NCBI RefSeq assembly: GCF_000327385.1 | Contig: NW_008708400.1 | Span: 3,643,840 to 3,707,839 of the forward strand | Reading direction: 5' to 3' | Source of the DNA: Lottia gigantea | Lineage: Eukaryota > Mollusca > Gastropoda > Lottiidae | DNA: 64,000 nucleotides | Shown here: positions 44,701 through 57,600 of the stretch, in pieces | How the letters are laid out: each line of letters opens with the position of its first letter | Numbering within the stretch: position 1 is the stretch's first letter | Notes under the pieces: model-generated | Databases searched by the model: none | Told to the model about the DNA's origin: nothing | What the model saw: only the letters and a program-made list of their open reading frames with translations | Position numbers and translations under genes: made by a program

Positions 44701-47575
44701 TATCGTCCAGATTCTCCCGGATTCAGTGGATCTGTGAATTGATGCTTGATAAAACGTTTGTTGATTTGTAGAGATGAAGCTTACAATAAAATGGTGGCAC
44801 TAAAAGAACGCAGTGAGAAAGATCAAGCTCAGTATGATTTGGAAATGAAAGAATTACAAAGATTCATTGATCATGATAATAAGCTGAAAGAATTTATGAT
44901 GATTAAAGCTAATGATAGAGCTGAATTCAAGGAGGAAGAAGAAGCCAAGAAAAAAAAATGTAATAAGTCTTCCGAATTGAAATGAAATCTTAAGCCTCGG
45001 ATTCCTTAAAGCAACAGACATGGCATGCAAATCACGATTTGTTTGATTTTGATCACCCACGCGAATTTTTAGGGTCAAGCCGACTTTGTGTTCAATTCTT
45101 ATCCAAAAATGAATGTAGACCGCCATTTTTTTGGCATTGACTTGTCTTATCTATTTCTTGCAGTGCATATGTCATACATACTGTTAAATCAGAGAGTCCA
45201 AAAGTTAACTCAATGAAAATTTTTTTATTCAAATTTACTTTATTTCGCAGCAAATCGAGATGGTGATTTAGGAGCTGAAACAGCTCAGATAGAGACGTAC
45301 GAAGAAGCTGCTCAAGAAATCAGAAACATCACTGGAGAGCAGGATTTTGCAGCTATTACTTCAGAATTTCTCAGAAAAGAAAACGAAAACTTTGCCTTGT
45401 TCAGTTTTGTAAACGAGTTAAACAACGAAGTGGAAAAACTCCAAGAAGACATAAGTACAACTAAACAGGAAATACAAAGATTTGAAGAAGATGACGTCAA
45501 GATGGAAGCCGAAAGAAGAGATTTTCTGTTAGAATTTGAGGTAAGATTCTAGATGTTTTTTTGTTTATCAATATCGTTTCAGCGCTCGGCACAAATTCAT
45601 GGTTGAGAAACTTCCAGTTTCATGTTAAAGCTAAACAATCTGTCAAGTAAACGGACTTTTAAATAACTTGGCCCCATGTAGTTTAACATAAAACAAATTA
45701 ATTACATCAGCTGTGTCATATAGTCTTAAATGCATCTTCATCCTAATGATCATCATCATCAGCATCAGTATCTTGTAAAGGGACCTATTATCTATAAGTG
45801 CTCATGGGGTGTATCATAGTTTTTGCTTCGTCATCAGCACCAGTAACTGGTATACCTGTTAAATGATGGTGTATTATAGACTTTACTGGATGATTAGTCA
45901 AGCAGAAATGTCATTCTCATCTTCACTTCCAGATTCCTTTTTGTTGCATGACGTAAAACATTTAATCCGATGATTGCTCTCTTTCTTCACAGACGCAAAG
46001 CAAAATAGCTAAACAAGAGACAGAGCTGGCAGTATCAAGAATCAGTGAATGTTCCGATAAATTAAACAAACTAACAGAAGGAGTCAACTCTTTATTTAGT
46101 GGTTTAAAATGTGATAGCTCTGCTATCAAGGAAATGTTGGGAAGTGAAGACGGAGTTACAGAGAAAAATATCTTGCTCTACATGGGAATCATTGAACATC
46201 GTACCATGGAGTTACTGCATATAATACATTACATCGATATGAAGGTTTGTAATGAGTAGTCAACCTCATGTCGAACAATTTTTAATTGCTGCAGTGTTAA
46301 GTGTTGAACAGCAAATTCTTATAATCTCATTAATACACCAAATGTTCGGAACCGTTACAACGCAATTACACCGTGACCCGATAAAACGATTTCTGGTCTG
46401 AGAGTTTTTGGGTCACAATACAACATATACGGTAGTGAATTTTTTTTCTGGCTGAGATCCCTTTCCCGAAATCGAAATAAAATCATTTGGGTTCACCCAT
46501 GGACAACTTTTCATGTGATGCATTGCGTACTATTTTTACAGAAAGCTCAACCAGAGAAAGATAGTAAAGATAGTAAAAAGAAGAAACAACAAGAAGAAGA
46601 AGCTGAAATAAAGAGAATCAGAACACCTGCTGTACCACCATTATCTATTCAAGCTCCAAGTTTAGGGTACGTATAGCGGGAAATTGTTTACATTTGTCAT
46701 GCACACTAACTAATATTAATTTCAATAGTTTTACCAATATCATGCATATCATTAGAAATATCCTTTCACGATGTCATATCTTTCTATCAAAAAATATATT
46801 CGACTATGACTTGAATGTAGCCACTGAAGCTTTTCAGATTTCAAATCCTACATCCGGTTTTTCTACAATTCTACAAAAATGTACAGAATGTCGTTCCATG
46901 ACATCAATAACGATAAAATTCAAGCCAAGCTTATAGATGTTAAATTGCGTCGGTAGAATCAATTAGGGTTCATCTTACGTGTTGCCTTTACTATCAATCA
47001 CCCCGTCTTCATTAGACCACAAAGTGTAGAAAAGTAGGACGTAAAACTCCATTCATTTCATTTCATTTCCTGGCGCTTAAACACCACTATGCCACTGTCC
47101 AATTTCATTTCTATTGTTTAAGGCCTATGCTGTAAACTGTTGGCAATCAGACGAAAATGATCAACCTGGAAAGAGTCAAACTGATCCACCACTTTCTTTT
47201 AAAAATTGAATGTGATAATCGACATAAGCGGTCGGAATATGCAACCAACCATCTAATGAATCACATTTGGACGGGATTTTTCGTTAATGTGATTGTTTTG
47301 CTTGTTAGGATTTCTTATTGGTAGTATTTAGTCAATTTTTCTATATTTCTCGTGTGGGCCTCGAAACTTAAAAACGCCATTAGATCTTGTCTCTTAGATG
47401 AGTATATTTATATTTCAGGGACGATGATGAACCATTTGAAGAAGAACAAGACATACGTCCTTTAAGTCACGATGAACTGCGAAATATGGTCTCTAGAAAA
47501 CTAAGTAAAAATCAAAATGCTAGCTCTTTGTCGCCAAATGATGTAAAAAATAAGTCTATATCCGGAACTAGCTAG
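41744..47575 (+). CDS. ODAD1: outer dynein arm docking complex coiled-coil protein (ODAD1/CCDC114-CCDC63 family)
   Basis: Nine exons: 41744-41910, 43043-43232, 43549-43668, 44202-44383, 44772-44959, 45251-45540, 45993-46244, 46542-46666 and 47419-47575. They total 1671 nt, a single open frame of 556 aa with consistent phases. Almost the whole protein is charged coiled coil. Family landmarks: LRVMESDKRAYAEETGNIIR near residue 35, a QL..N...R..ID..R.ER..F..I...L..EL region ending EASQAYEQRDEA, LFSFVNELNNEVEKL, and a C-terminal segment VTEKNILLYMGIIEHRTMEL followed by RPLSHDELRNMV. The family docks outer dynein arms on ciliary doublet microtubules; a cytosolic/axonemal location follows from that and from the lack of a signal peptide. 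Vertebrates have two paralogues, ODAD1 and CCDC63; which is closer cannot be told here. AATAAA at 47697-47702. An alternative upstream start is not favoured, as no ATG precedes 41744 in frame in this exon. Confidence 0.9.
46990..47075 (+). mobile_element. SINE 3' fragment in ODAD1-like intron 8
   Basis: CCCGTCTTCATTAGACCACA, GTAGAAAAGTAGGACG and AAAACTCCATTCATTTCATT match the 3' part of the SINE at 40631-41002. Confidence 0.7.
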
Positions 47576-48313
47576 GCTAGTGGCGTAAATTGTTTTGAAC
47601 TCCCCAAGGCCAAATCACACACATAATTTTTTTTTCACGCACACCATTGGCAACCATACCCAATATGTCAAAATGATGGGTTTCCTAGTTTTGAGAAATA
47701 AAATCACAAATGTGATCTGCTTTTGATATATTCTTACTTTCTATACACTTTTCATATTTTTTTTACTTGTTTGATAAATTATTTTAGTATAATTGGAAAA
47801 TATGTGAGTTTTATTAAGGCAAAATCAAGTAATTTTATACTCATTTGGAAGTGGACTTAATTCTTCTTAAAGCTACCGTTGCCACTGAAAATTGCCACGT
47901 TAATGTTATGGCTACACGTGACTACTTTTCAGATAATGGAACATAAAAGGAATCCAAAGGTCAAAGACAGTGCCTTTGTTTATCTACATCAAAGAGACAA
48001 ATTCAATAAACGCTTGGTTCAGATCGACCATGTATTGCTTAGCTTTCCTAGTCAGGATTAGATATAAAGATTCAAACGTTATTTTTGATTTTTTTTTAAC
48101 CACTGAAATTCTACATCAGAAACGTTTTATTTCGACTATCAATTAACAGGCGTTGTAAATCTGAAATGAAAAAAGAAAGTTTTAACTGATGAAATGCTTA
48201 AAGACTTTGGATATGATTAACTAATCTAAAACTGCCAGTCTGACAACAGAAAAAATTTCTTTGTACGGCAAACATATGCATGAATAGGAGGGGTTTATCA
48301 CGGGATTTGAATT
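47576..48313. other. convergent 3' flanks of two genes
   Basis: The 3' UTR of the ODAD1-like gene (to about 47720) and the probable 3' UTR of the minus-strand EF-hand gene, whose AATAAA complement lies at 48126-48131. No other feature. Confidence 0.4.
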
Positions 48314-49734
48314 TTACCATGCAGCAAACTTCCAATTATATAAGAAGTTGGTTTTTTCTGGGTTGTTTCATTTGAAGAATCATCATGGATGTGCCATTAA
48401 GTCTTCACCAAATACCACTCTCAAGAGTCTTTGAAATTATTAGAAATTAACAGTTCACTTACTAGTTGAAGATAGCTTTCAAGTTCTTTATTAGTAACTG
48501 TTCCATTACCTACGATAGGTAAAAGAGATGAAATAACTTTTGACTTAAATACTAAAACTGTTAAAAAAAGATCTTCCCAATTTGTGGGCAATTCAAAGAT
48601 GGCCATTACTGATTTGATTCAGAATATTATCATAATGTCCAATCTATCTATCAAGATATAATCTCAGGTCAGTCTCGTCAGGCTATTACAAACTTGAATC
48701 AAGAATGAGAAAAAGAACCAAATGCTTGATTCAATAAGCAGATCTTTCAACAACAAAAACTTTGTTACATCAGTTAAAGTCAAGAAATACATTACCATCT
48801 GTATCCAGTCTGATATTGAGGGCGAAAAGATCACTGAGATTAAGCACGTTATCTGCGTTTGTATCAAAATGGGTAAAAACGTGCTCTGCAAAGGCCTTTT
48901 CATCGTGGAATGTTTCATGCCATTGAAGAATGAATTCGTTTTTGTCGACTTCTGAATTATCTGTTTAATATAAATATTGTCATGTTATTAAAAAAGGTTT
49001 ACTCAAAATCTAGAATTGGCGGAACTCGTAGAAACAAACTGGATTTATGCACCTATAAAGGAATTGTAAAGAAGTTTTCTAATGTTTTAATGATGACGTC
49101 ACGAAAGGCAGAGAGCCTTAATTGTGATAAAGCATAATTATTTTGAGATAAGTGACGTCATCCAACAAAAGTTTCCAGAATGAAATACAGCGCTAGTCTC
49201 CAAATGAAGGTATATGACACCGGAAGTGACGACAGTGAAATTGGATTGGAATTCTCTAGGAAGATAAAATCAATATAGTGGACTGATTGGTGTAAATCTG
49301 AATGAAAATTCTACTTACGATTATGGTCAAAGTTGATGACAAAGTAAGCTGCTAAATCAGTAACACTTAAAATCCCATCGTTATTATGATCAGCTAGCGC
49401 TATAACTCTTGCGATAACCTGTTCTTCTGTATGTTCAGCTGAGTTGGTATGTGTACATGGTGCTGCTAAACAACTAGAAAATCAAATTTCAACAGAGGAT
49501 ATTATATTTTGATCTATCGTTTGCAACCCAGAGCAATATTTTCATTATATGGTTGAAAGGAGGTAAAAGGCTAATACTATGTATCGCAATTGCGCATTAT
49601 TTATGCCCATTTACGCCCAGTGGACTCAAGTTCATTGGCGACACAATCGTACATGTCGAGAACTTTTTGCCAGATAGCAGACAAACCAGAACATACCCAC
49701 TGATAAAACCCAAAACACAGATAAAAGCTATCAT
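48314..49734 (-). CDS. secreted four-EF-hand protein (minus-strand member of a pair)
   Basis: Minus exons: 49734-49697, 49473-49319, 48960-48796, 48509-48463 and a tiny last exon 48328-48314 (FAAW, stop). Phases match throughout, giving about 139 aa. Exon 1 is 38 nt, exactly as in the plus-strand partner, and encodes a hydrophobic start (MIAFICVLGFIS). Calcium-loop motifs: DHNNDGILSVTDL, DHNHNSEVDKNEF, DTNADNVLNLSDL and DTDGNGTVTNKEL. Loops 1 and 4 look canonical; the second has Asn-Ser in place of the usual Gly, and in the third Gly is replaced by Asn, so calcium affinity may differ. The last exon rests on its match in phase, position and size to the partner's last exon (IYAAC); its acceptor is poor. 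If it is not used, the frame reads through exon 4 to a stop at 48421. Probably a secreted calcium-binding protein. Confidence 0.8.
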
Positions 49735-50564
49735 CTTGCACCAAAATATGAAACCGTCAATAAGAAAGGAATGAGCAGACTAATGCAGAGAAGAGGTGCG
49801 TCATGCTTTTTGTCAAGACAAAAATAGTTCAAATGGCCATCTGTAAAAATACATGCAAAATGGTGCAATCTTATCAACTTGTGTGATAAGGAACAGTACT
49901 TTAATACGTAAACCGAAAACCAGCATAAGGCATGGACCCTAGAAAACTTTTCACCGGATAAACTTTCCTGAAATAGCCATCAACAACGGACAATAATTGT
50001 ATTCTTAGTAGACCTTTTGTGCAAAAACTTCTTGAAAACAAGGTGGTTTGACAAATGATCGGGTTTTTAAAAATTTAAATCTTTGATAGACAAATCCGAT
50101 TTTGAATTAAAAATCATTTCATTCAACATTTTATTGTTCTTAGAGTAAATGAGGCGAGAGCATTTTCAGCTGTTTCCTTATAAAGAGGTGTTCGACTAAA
50201 TATTCTGAATTTCTAGGTTTTGGAAGCTAAGATTGAAAACAAGTAGAACATAATTTTTACTTTTTGATCAAAGCGCACCATTTATTTTAAACAGAAAAGC
50301 TTTTGAAGACTTTGAGGGTGATATCAGGTCATCTTGAATTTCGTATAAATTTTCATAGGCACATATGGGACGTATGAACCAATGATTTTTTTCAGTACGC
50401 AACGTTTTCGACGGAACGATCTAGAAAGAAAGGAAGAAAACAGCAGGCAACTTTCTTTTATCTATTATCAAGATTTGCAAGGATTTAAATTGAAATAGTT
50501 TGACATTAGATAAGAATGCAGGGCATCAGCCAGTTCGTGTAGATATGACGTAGCATAAAGAGTG
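49735..50564. promoter_or_regulatory. shared divergent intergenic region of the EF-hand pair
   Basis: About 0.8 kb separates the two divergent starts up to the plus-strand TATA box. No repeat or exon is recognised. The arrangement allows shared control, but nothing in the sequence proves it. Confidence 0.35.
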
Positions 50565-50573
50565 TATATATAT
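50565..50573 (+). promoter_or_regulatory. TATA box of the plus-strand EF-hand gene
   Basis: GTATATATAT is followed about 30 bases later by a TCTCATT initiator-like site. A donor (CATCAG|GTAAAA) ends a probable 5' UTR exon at 50616, which would join the acceptor CCTTTACAG at 50943, eight bases before the start codon. Confidence 0.55.
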
Positions 50574-50951
50574 TGGGAAACTCGCAGTTGGTCTCATTTC
50601 GGCAGAACTTCATCAGGTAAAAGTTGGAATTAAATCTTAAAAAAATCACTTTTCTTTTTCACTCTAAACTATTAGCAAAACTAAAACTTACCCGGATATC
50701 AACTTGGATCCTTTCTACTTTTTGTTTTCTATTAAACTGTTGAACTGATTCTCCATTTTTATTTACACTTGGGCCAAGTAGGTCCCCATGCAAGACATTG
50801 CAAGATTTATACTTTTTCTAGTTCGTAGTTCTCTGGGCAGTTTCAGTTACCATTTGACAATTATTGTTTTATTAGAAGTTAATTAGTTGTTTTTTGCCTT
50901 TGAATTTGAATTGAGTGCAATATACTTTATATTTCCTTTACAGGAACAAAA

Positions 50952-52943
50952 ATGAAAGCCTTCGTCTGTTTAGCTGTCCTTCTTGTCAGGTGAGTATGCA
51001 GTAATATTTTAGATAACGTAGAAATCATTTGTTTTTAAGTTTACTGAAACTTTTAGCTGTGATACAAAAGTCTTATTGACTTAAAAACCTCTGTATTCTG
51101 GCATTGTGAAATGTCACTATTCTGAAACGTGTCATGATCAGAGTCCTGCAAACTGTATTCAATGTTCTGAGAGTTAAAATGTCAGGGTTCTGAAAGTTAA
51201 AATGTCAGTGTTCTGAAACGTTAAAATGTCAGTGTTCTGAAACGTTAAAATGTCAGTGTTCTGAAACGTTAAAATAGCAGTGTTCTGAAACTGAAAAATG
51301 TCATTTTTTGGAACGTTAAAATGTTAGTGTTTTGAATCGTTAAAATGTCTGTGTTCTGAAGCTTAAAAATGTCAGTTTTCTGGAACGTTAAAATGTCAGT
51401 GTTCTGAAACGTTAAAACGTTAGTGTTCTGAAACGTTAAAACGTTAGTGTTCTGAAAATTAAAAATATCTTTTTTTTTTGGAACGTTAAAACGTCAGTGG
51501 TCTTTAACGTTAAAATGGTCAGAAACGTGTGGTGAAACGTTAAGATGTCAGTGCTCTGAAACTTAAAAACATCACTTTTTTGAATTTCTAAAATGTCAGT
51601 TTTCAATATTGCTCAAATATAATTGCTATGCAACTGTAAAATGTCAGTGTTCTGTGTCGCTAAAATGACGTTTTCAACAACATGCAGGCGTGGTACTAGG
51701 ATATTTAAACATCCATGGGCCTATTGATTGGTTACTGAAAGGGTACTGAGTACTGTAAAAAGATATTCAAACTGTTATTTGTATTGAATATTTCAGCTGT
51801 TGGGCTGAAGAAGCATGTAAACATTCCAATATTGCCCAGAAAACTGAAGAACAAGTTATAGCTGAAGTAGTTCGTGATGCTGATCATGATCGAGATGGTT
51901 CCATTACTGACCTAGATGTTGTCCAATTCTTTGTTTTCAATTTCGATCATAATAGTAAGTTTACATGATATACTCATGATATCATATGGTTACATCACTA
52001 AGTTTAATTCAGGCAAAATTTGAAGAAATAATTCATGCAAAGTCCCAGTGTTGGAATATACTATTCCTGATGAATACCCGAAGGTTGATCGCTAACAGAG
52101 CATTTGATTGGATGGAGCTGTCTTAATATCATAGTGTGAATGAAGTAGCAGAAATTATATGAAACGAGATATTGTTTGCATTTTCTTATCATGTGAGATG
52201 ATTGGTGTTTGTCGTTTGAATTTAATGTTAAACCTCCTACATTGGCCCTTTCTGATATAGCTTAATAATTCTGTTTTTAGAAAATGGTGAAGTAGACAGA
52301 ACAGAATTCGCCAACCAATGGCACGCAACTTACAAAGATGAAAAAGCATTCGCTGAACATGTGTTCGATCATATTGATATGAAAACTGATGGAGTTCTGA
52401 ATATTGATGATATTCCTTTATTAGAAAACAGAGCCGACACTGACGGTATGTAGACTTTTTGATTATTCAGAGCATGGTTCTCTATATTTTTGGACCACAG
52501 GAATGAACGCAAAAAGGTAGCTATGATTGAGGCAAGCTGTGAGAACTCAATTTAATTAATTGGCAGCTCAGACACTATGTCATTATTGAACGAATTTACT
52601 TTATAACGCAATCTTGTATTTTAGGCAGTGGTGTCATTTCTGTATCAGAATTCCAGACATATTTAGAAGCTGTAAGTAATTTTTCTTAACCAGCCTCATG
52701 CCCAGAAATCTACACTCTCATTGAGTAACGAAAATGGAAGCTATTAAGAGTTGACTTGATATGGGAATGCTGTAACGAGGGTTTTAGGCAAAACATATCT
52801 TGTCTCAGGTTCTATACGAATTAATTATGTCACAATTCTTTACTCTAGAAACAAATAGCATAAAATAAAAATAAACTTAACATTTATAAGTTCTATATAA
52901 TCATTACTTTGGATTTTTCTTTCAGATTTACGCTGCTTGTTGA
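50952..52943 (+). CDS. secreted four-EF-hand protein (plus-strand member of a pair)
   Basis: Exons 50952-50989, 51797-51954, 52281-52445, 52625-52671 and 52926-52943 encode 141 aa in one open frame. Residues 1-15 are a signal peptide (MKAFVCLAVLLVSCW). Four EF-hand loops: DADHDRDGSITDLDV, DHNKNGEVDRTEF, DMKTDGVLNIDDI and DTDGSGVISVSEF. The first, second and fourth look canonical; in the third, the Asp-x-Asn/Asp pattern is altered by Lys. Three exon lengths (38, 165, 47) are identical to those of the divergent neighbour at 48314-49734, so the pair arose by inverted duplication. Secreted EF-hand proteins of this size are known from molluscan mantle and shell, but a role in mineralisation is only a guess. 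AATAAA at 52970-52975. Intron 1 holds a 24-bp minisatellite. Confidence 0.9.
51160..51680 (+). repeat. 24-bp minisatellite in EF-hand gene intron 1
   Basis: About 18 imperfect units of GTTCTGAAACGTTAAAATGT + CAGT. Variants have TTTTTTGG or CTTAAAA changes. It lies wholly within intron 1. Confidence 0.9.
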
Positions 52944-53017
52944 GATTGTCACGTTTTTTTTTCATTATTAATAAATGAATACAAAATCTTTCTCAATGTT
53001 TTCCTTTTTACTGCATA

Positions 53018-53315
53018 GACTCAGCATAGTTCAACCCATCGTTTCTATGTGCATAGACACAGCATAGTTTAGCCCATCGTTTCTATGTGCAAAGGCACAG
53101 CATAGTTCAACCCATAGTTTCTATGTGCATAGACACACCATAGTTCAACCCATCGTTTCTATGTACATAGGCACAGCATAGTTCAACCCATAGTTTCTAT
53201 GTACATAGACACAGCATAGTTCAACCCATAGTTTCTATGTGCATAGACACAGCATAGTTCAACCCATCGTCTTTATGTGCATAGACACACCATAGTTCAA
53301 CCCAGCGTTTCTATG
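53018..53315. repeat. 38-bp minisatellite
   Basis: About eight units of CATAGACACAGCATAGTTCA + ACCCATCGTTTCTATGTG, starting about 75 bases after the end of the plus-strand EF-hand gene. Confidence 0.9.
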
Positions 53316-53734
53316 TACATATGTACATATTATTCAACTCTTTTCGATTGTCAACTCTCCACAAACTAGCCCAACCTGTACTCTTCATAAAATAACACCC
53401 AAATATAATCTATTATATAAATTATTTATTAATTAAAATGGAAATACTATTGAATTCAATGAAAGGAATTCATGTTATGACTTCAATTAAAACGATCTAT
53501 TCTACAAAATGTACAATTTAATATTTCTAAGTTTTCTAAGATATACCCCAAATATACACTGATTCAACGATTCTTATTAAATAAATTTAAAATAAGGGAA
53601 CCTAGGTTAACAAAAATTGAAAAAAGTTGATAAAAGATTTTTGGCCATCAATGATCAAATTTATCTTTTGAATATGGTAAACTTTTTGTCATGTCAATAA
53701 AATTGTTTTTTTTTTTATGAAAATATACTTCAAC
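53316..53734. other. spacer between two minisatellites
   Basis: AT-rich DNA with no recognised feature. Confidence 0.4.
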
Positions 53735-54135
53735 TACATGTATCGATACAAGTTAGATACAAGTGTCGATACAAGTAAGATACAAATGTCAATACAAGTT
53801 AGATACAAGTGTCGATACAGATATTATACAATTGTCATACTAGTCTGATACAAATGTCGATACTAGTCAGATACAACTGTCGATACAAGTTAGATTCAAG
53901 TGACGATACTTGTCTGATACAAGTGTCGATACAGAATAGATGCAAGTGTCGATACAGATCTTATACAAGTGTCGATACTAGTTAGATACAAGTGTCGATA
54001 CAAGTTAGATTCAAGTGTCGATGCCAGTCTGATACAAGTGTCGATACAGAATAGATGCAAGTGTCGATACAGATGAGATGCAAGTGTCGATACAGATCTT
54101 ATATAAGTGTCGATACTAGTCATATACAAGTGTCG
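53735..54135. repeat. 23-bp minisatellite
   Basis: About 17 units of AGATACAAGTGTCGATACAA + GTT, with variants (TCTGATACAAG, GATGCAAG, CAGATCTTATACAAG). An open minus-strand frame at 53896-54129 is a by-product of the repeat. Confidence 0.9.
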
Positions 54136-54694
54136 GAGGGAGTGATATTGTAAGGTAAGTTAGTATTATATCTACACATCTACAAAATATGTTAATCGAA
54201 ACAATTGGCAAGTTATTTCAGAGACAAAATATCTTAATTTGTATAAATATTCATTGGATATGAATCTTGATTTCTTTTATTTTCAATTTGTCAATACACA
54301 AGATTGGTGGATTTTCGGTCAAGTTTTGATTATTGCCAGAAGAGCATGGTGTATTAGAGCTACTGCGTACCCACGTCATCAGCTCTGACAGAATTCATAG
54401 AACAGATGAACAAATAATTAACCAAGGTCTCAGCTCAAGTTGAATTATATTAGCCACTAATGAACAAAGATTCGGTGTTTGTAAAATTCAGGGTATCAAT
54501 CTGATCGGTCTGATCTGATGGATTATATTTTGGTGGAACTGAAATTACACTTGAATACCAAAAAGAAAAAACACTATCTTCAACAAGCCATCTAATATGG
54601 TTAATTGTCCGATGTGTGTAAATAAAGTATCACATTAGCATTATAAAATTTGTCTTTAAACTATACCGGATACAGCCATCGACTTTAGAGGTAC
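54136..54694. other. 3' flank of the SGLT-like gene
   Basis: Presumed 3' UTR and flank of the minus-strand transporter; no clear polyadenylation signal is seen near the stop. Confidence 0.35.
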
Positions 54695-57600
54695 CTAGGC
54701 CCAGAATCCCCACAGGAAAACCGCAACGGTCATCAATATTATAGCATTGACATTCAAGACCCTACTCCAGAAAGAAGATTCATAAATAGACGTCTGTTTC
54801 ATCTCGATGATCTTCTTCTCTTCCACTGTAGGTTCATTGTCTTCATTCATTTTCTCAATACCACAGATCCATTGGAATGCTTTCTTATGACATGGTAGGG
54901 AATCATAGTCGTCTGCAATGAAAAATTAGATTTAAATTTCAAAAGAGAATGCTTTTGAGCATTTGAATTAATCGTTACCTATTTCTACCCTGCCAAGTGA
55001 TCTTGGTTTGACTGGTTTTAAATTTCTTATGATGCAAGCAATTAGTATTTGGAATAAATGGAGCAGTATTTCTATCTTTTCATTTCTAAAGTTTTAATAT
55101 ACGTACCGTCTGTGAAGATTTTCTCTTTGGGTTTCTGGGGCTCGTTCGCCTTCTCCTCTTCATCGATATCAACTCGCTCTTGAGTATTGAATCTATCCCA
55201 GAATGTTAGTCTGTGCAGCTGAAAGAATTAAGTAAATGGAAGACGTGAAACTTATTATATGGACCAATGGAACATGCAGTGTTTAACACCATCTGTTGGT
55301 TAGTTAGTGTCATTAGATGGAGTGTGTATCACATTTCATGAAAGGTACCACTGTATTCAACCATCTCATGATTTGGACCGGTGTTGAAGCAGATCATGGT
55401 TACTCTTTTGGAAACACCAGATGAATCCATTACTATACAACTTTAACTCTCGTTTTTTATTGCTCCATAGCCGTAACATTTTTTTAATGATGTAAAAATC
55501 GCGTTCACGGTGTGTAACGAAACATAAATATTTTGGTCAATGGTTCTGGATATCGGTAAACTATGACGGGCACCACCTATACAGCAATGATCAAAAAGAG
55601 CCTATATATAGCCTATGAGGTTAAGAGTGAGCTTAACTGTATACTTACATATTTATCTGGAATAGGTGCAGTCAATACACTAATAATCCATGTTACAATG
55701 ACCACAATACCAAATAATATGATACCAAAATGTAAGTAATGGACTTTCTTGATAATATCTGGACGCGTATCTTTATCTTCTTCACCACAAGGAAGCGGGT
55801 CATAAGAGAATTCCCATCCAAATCTGATTAATCCGACCACTAATCCTGCCATGAGACCCCAGAAAGCTCCCTGAAAAATACATTGGCTTTACCAGAACCT
55901 GCTTTATATCATTCGAAAAATCATTTGGTGAAAAGGTAAGCCATCATCTTTGTCTTACATGCTAAATCAAAAATCTTCAAAAATGTAAGAACAAAGACAC
56001 AAATGCGACCAAAACCAAATTTGCACATAGAGTTAAACGATTTAGTTTTGATAATAACATTTTATCATCTGTAGATTGTCCTATTTTACTATTTTGATAT
56101 TAATTTTGCACAATACCACACACTGTTTGTAACCGGTGTAACCAATTACGGCAAAAAATAAATACTTATTCGTTATATTTTGGACTTTTAAGGTCTTTTC
56201 CTTTTCTCTTTGAAATAGATACCTGAGACATTTAAATAACATATATATGAACTTACCAGTTCATTTGTGCGTTTCCAGAAAACAGCCAAAACATAAACTG
56301 CACAGACTGGTGGTGCCAAGTAGCTAGTTATAGACTGTATATAATGGAACAGTTCTGATATATTTTGTACAATAGGAATCCAGGCTATGCTTACACCTAC
56401 TAATATCAACACACAAACTCTGAAATAAAGATATAAATATTTTGATACCAATACGATTCGTTGCTGAAATGTGTTTTCGTTAATTCCATGGAATGTGTTC
56501 TCATAGTTTATGATTTGATGTAACCACAAAGTTCTGCCTTGTGGGTCTACATTTCTCTACCTACAGCACAATCATTATTAGACTGTCATATCTTATGAGA
56601 AAGAATTTGAGTTGGTATTACATTCATTTGAATCTGGTTACCTTCCAACGATCATAAGTTCAACTTCTGTAGCATTGGTTCGGATTCTTCTCCAAATATC
56701 CATAGTAAAGATTGTACTACTACTGTTAAATATAGAGGTGAGTGACGAGATCAGAGCTGACATCATTACAGCCAACATCAGTCCTCTTAACCCAGCAGGC
56801 ATTATCTCTAACACCAGAGTAGGGTAAGCAATGTTGGTACATCCTGCTCGACTCTTACATACTTCATAACATACATCAGGATCAGCACAACCAACAGTAT
56901 CTGAAATGTTTGGGAAAGAAAATGCTTAATCAACATCTTTCTAAAGATGACTATTCTGTATCAGTTAGACCTTCAGTTTTTGGTTTTTTACATAATTTTG
57001 GGATATTTTTGTCAATAACCATGAATCTGTGGATAGTACAAATTTTCAACCCAAAAGTTTGAGTCACACATCGATACAAAGTGTGGTCTTTTTAAAAACT
57101 ATTGTTGATTTTTGTTCAAGGATACGTGTTTACTGCTTCTTTCTTTTAGGCGAAGAACAACAAGATGTATTGAAGAAAGGGAAATAATCACACAAAGTCA
57201 TCTGCTCTACGTTCAATTTGCAAAAACTAACATAGCGGTTAACTGACCCCTTCTACGTAGTAAAATGGCAAAACGTTTTTTTGAACTGTTTCATAAAAAT
57301 AGACGCTTGAACCGATGCAGAAATTGGCGTGTTTTAATGGCTCAAGTGATCAAAAAATTGAAAGAACTCACTTGGGAAAAGAATTCTTGAGATCATACCA
57401 GGAAATACGATAAGGAAAAGTGGTAAAAATTTCAAATAACCAGCAAGGATTGTACCGGCTTTAGCGTTGGAAATATTCTTAGCTGCAAGTGCTCTTTGTA
57501 CAATGACCTGAAACAAGAATCGTTCTTTCAGGAAATGTTATTCACTACGTGTCCTTTGTTCTGTACACTCTTAAGGACTTTTGAAATCTAAATCAACATG

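Noticed and set aside
53896-54129. Repetitive minus-strand frame
   Set aside because: It is a translation of the 23-bp minisatellite, not a repeat protein.
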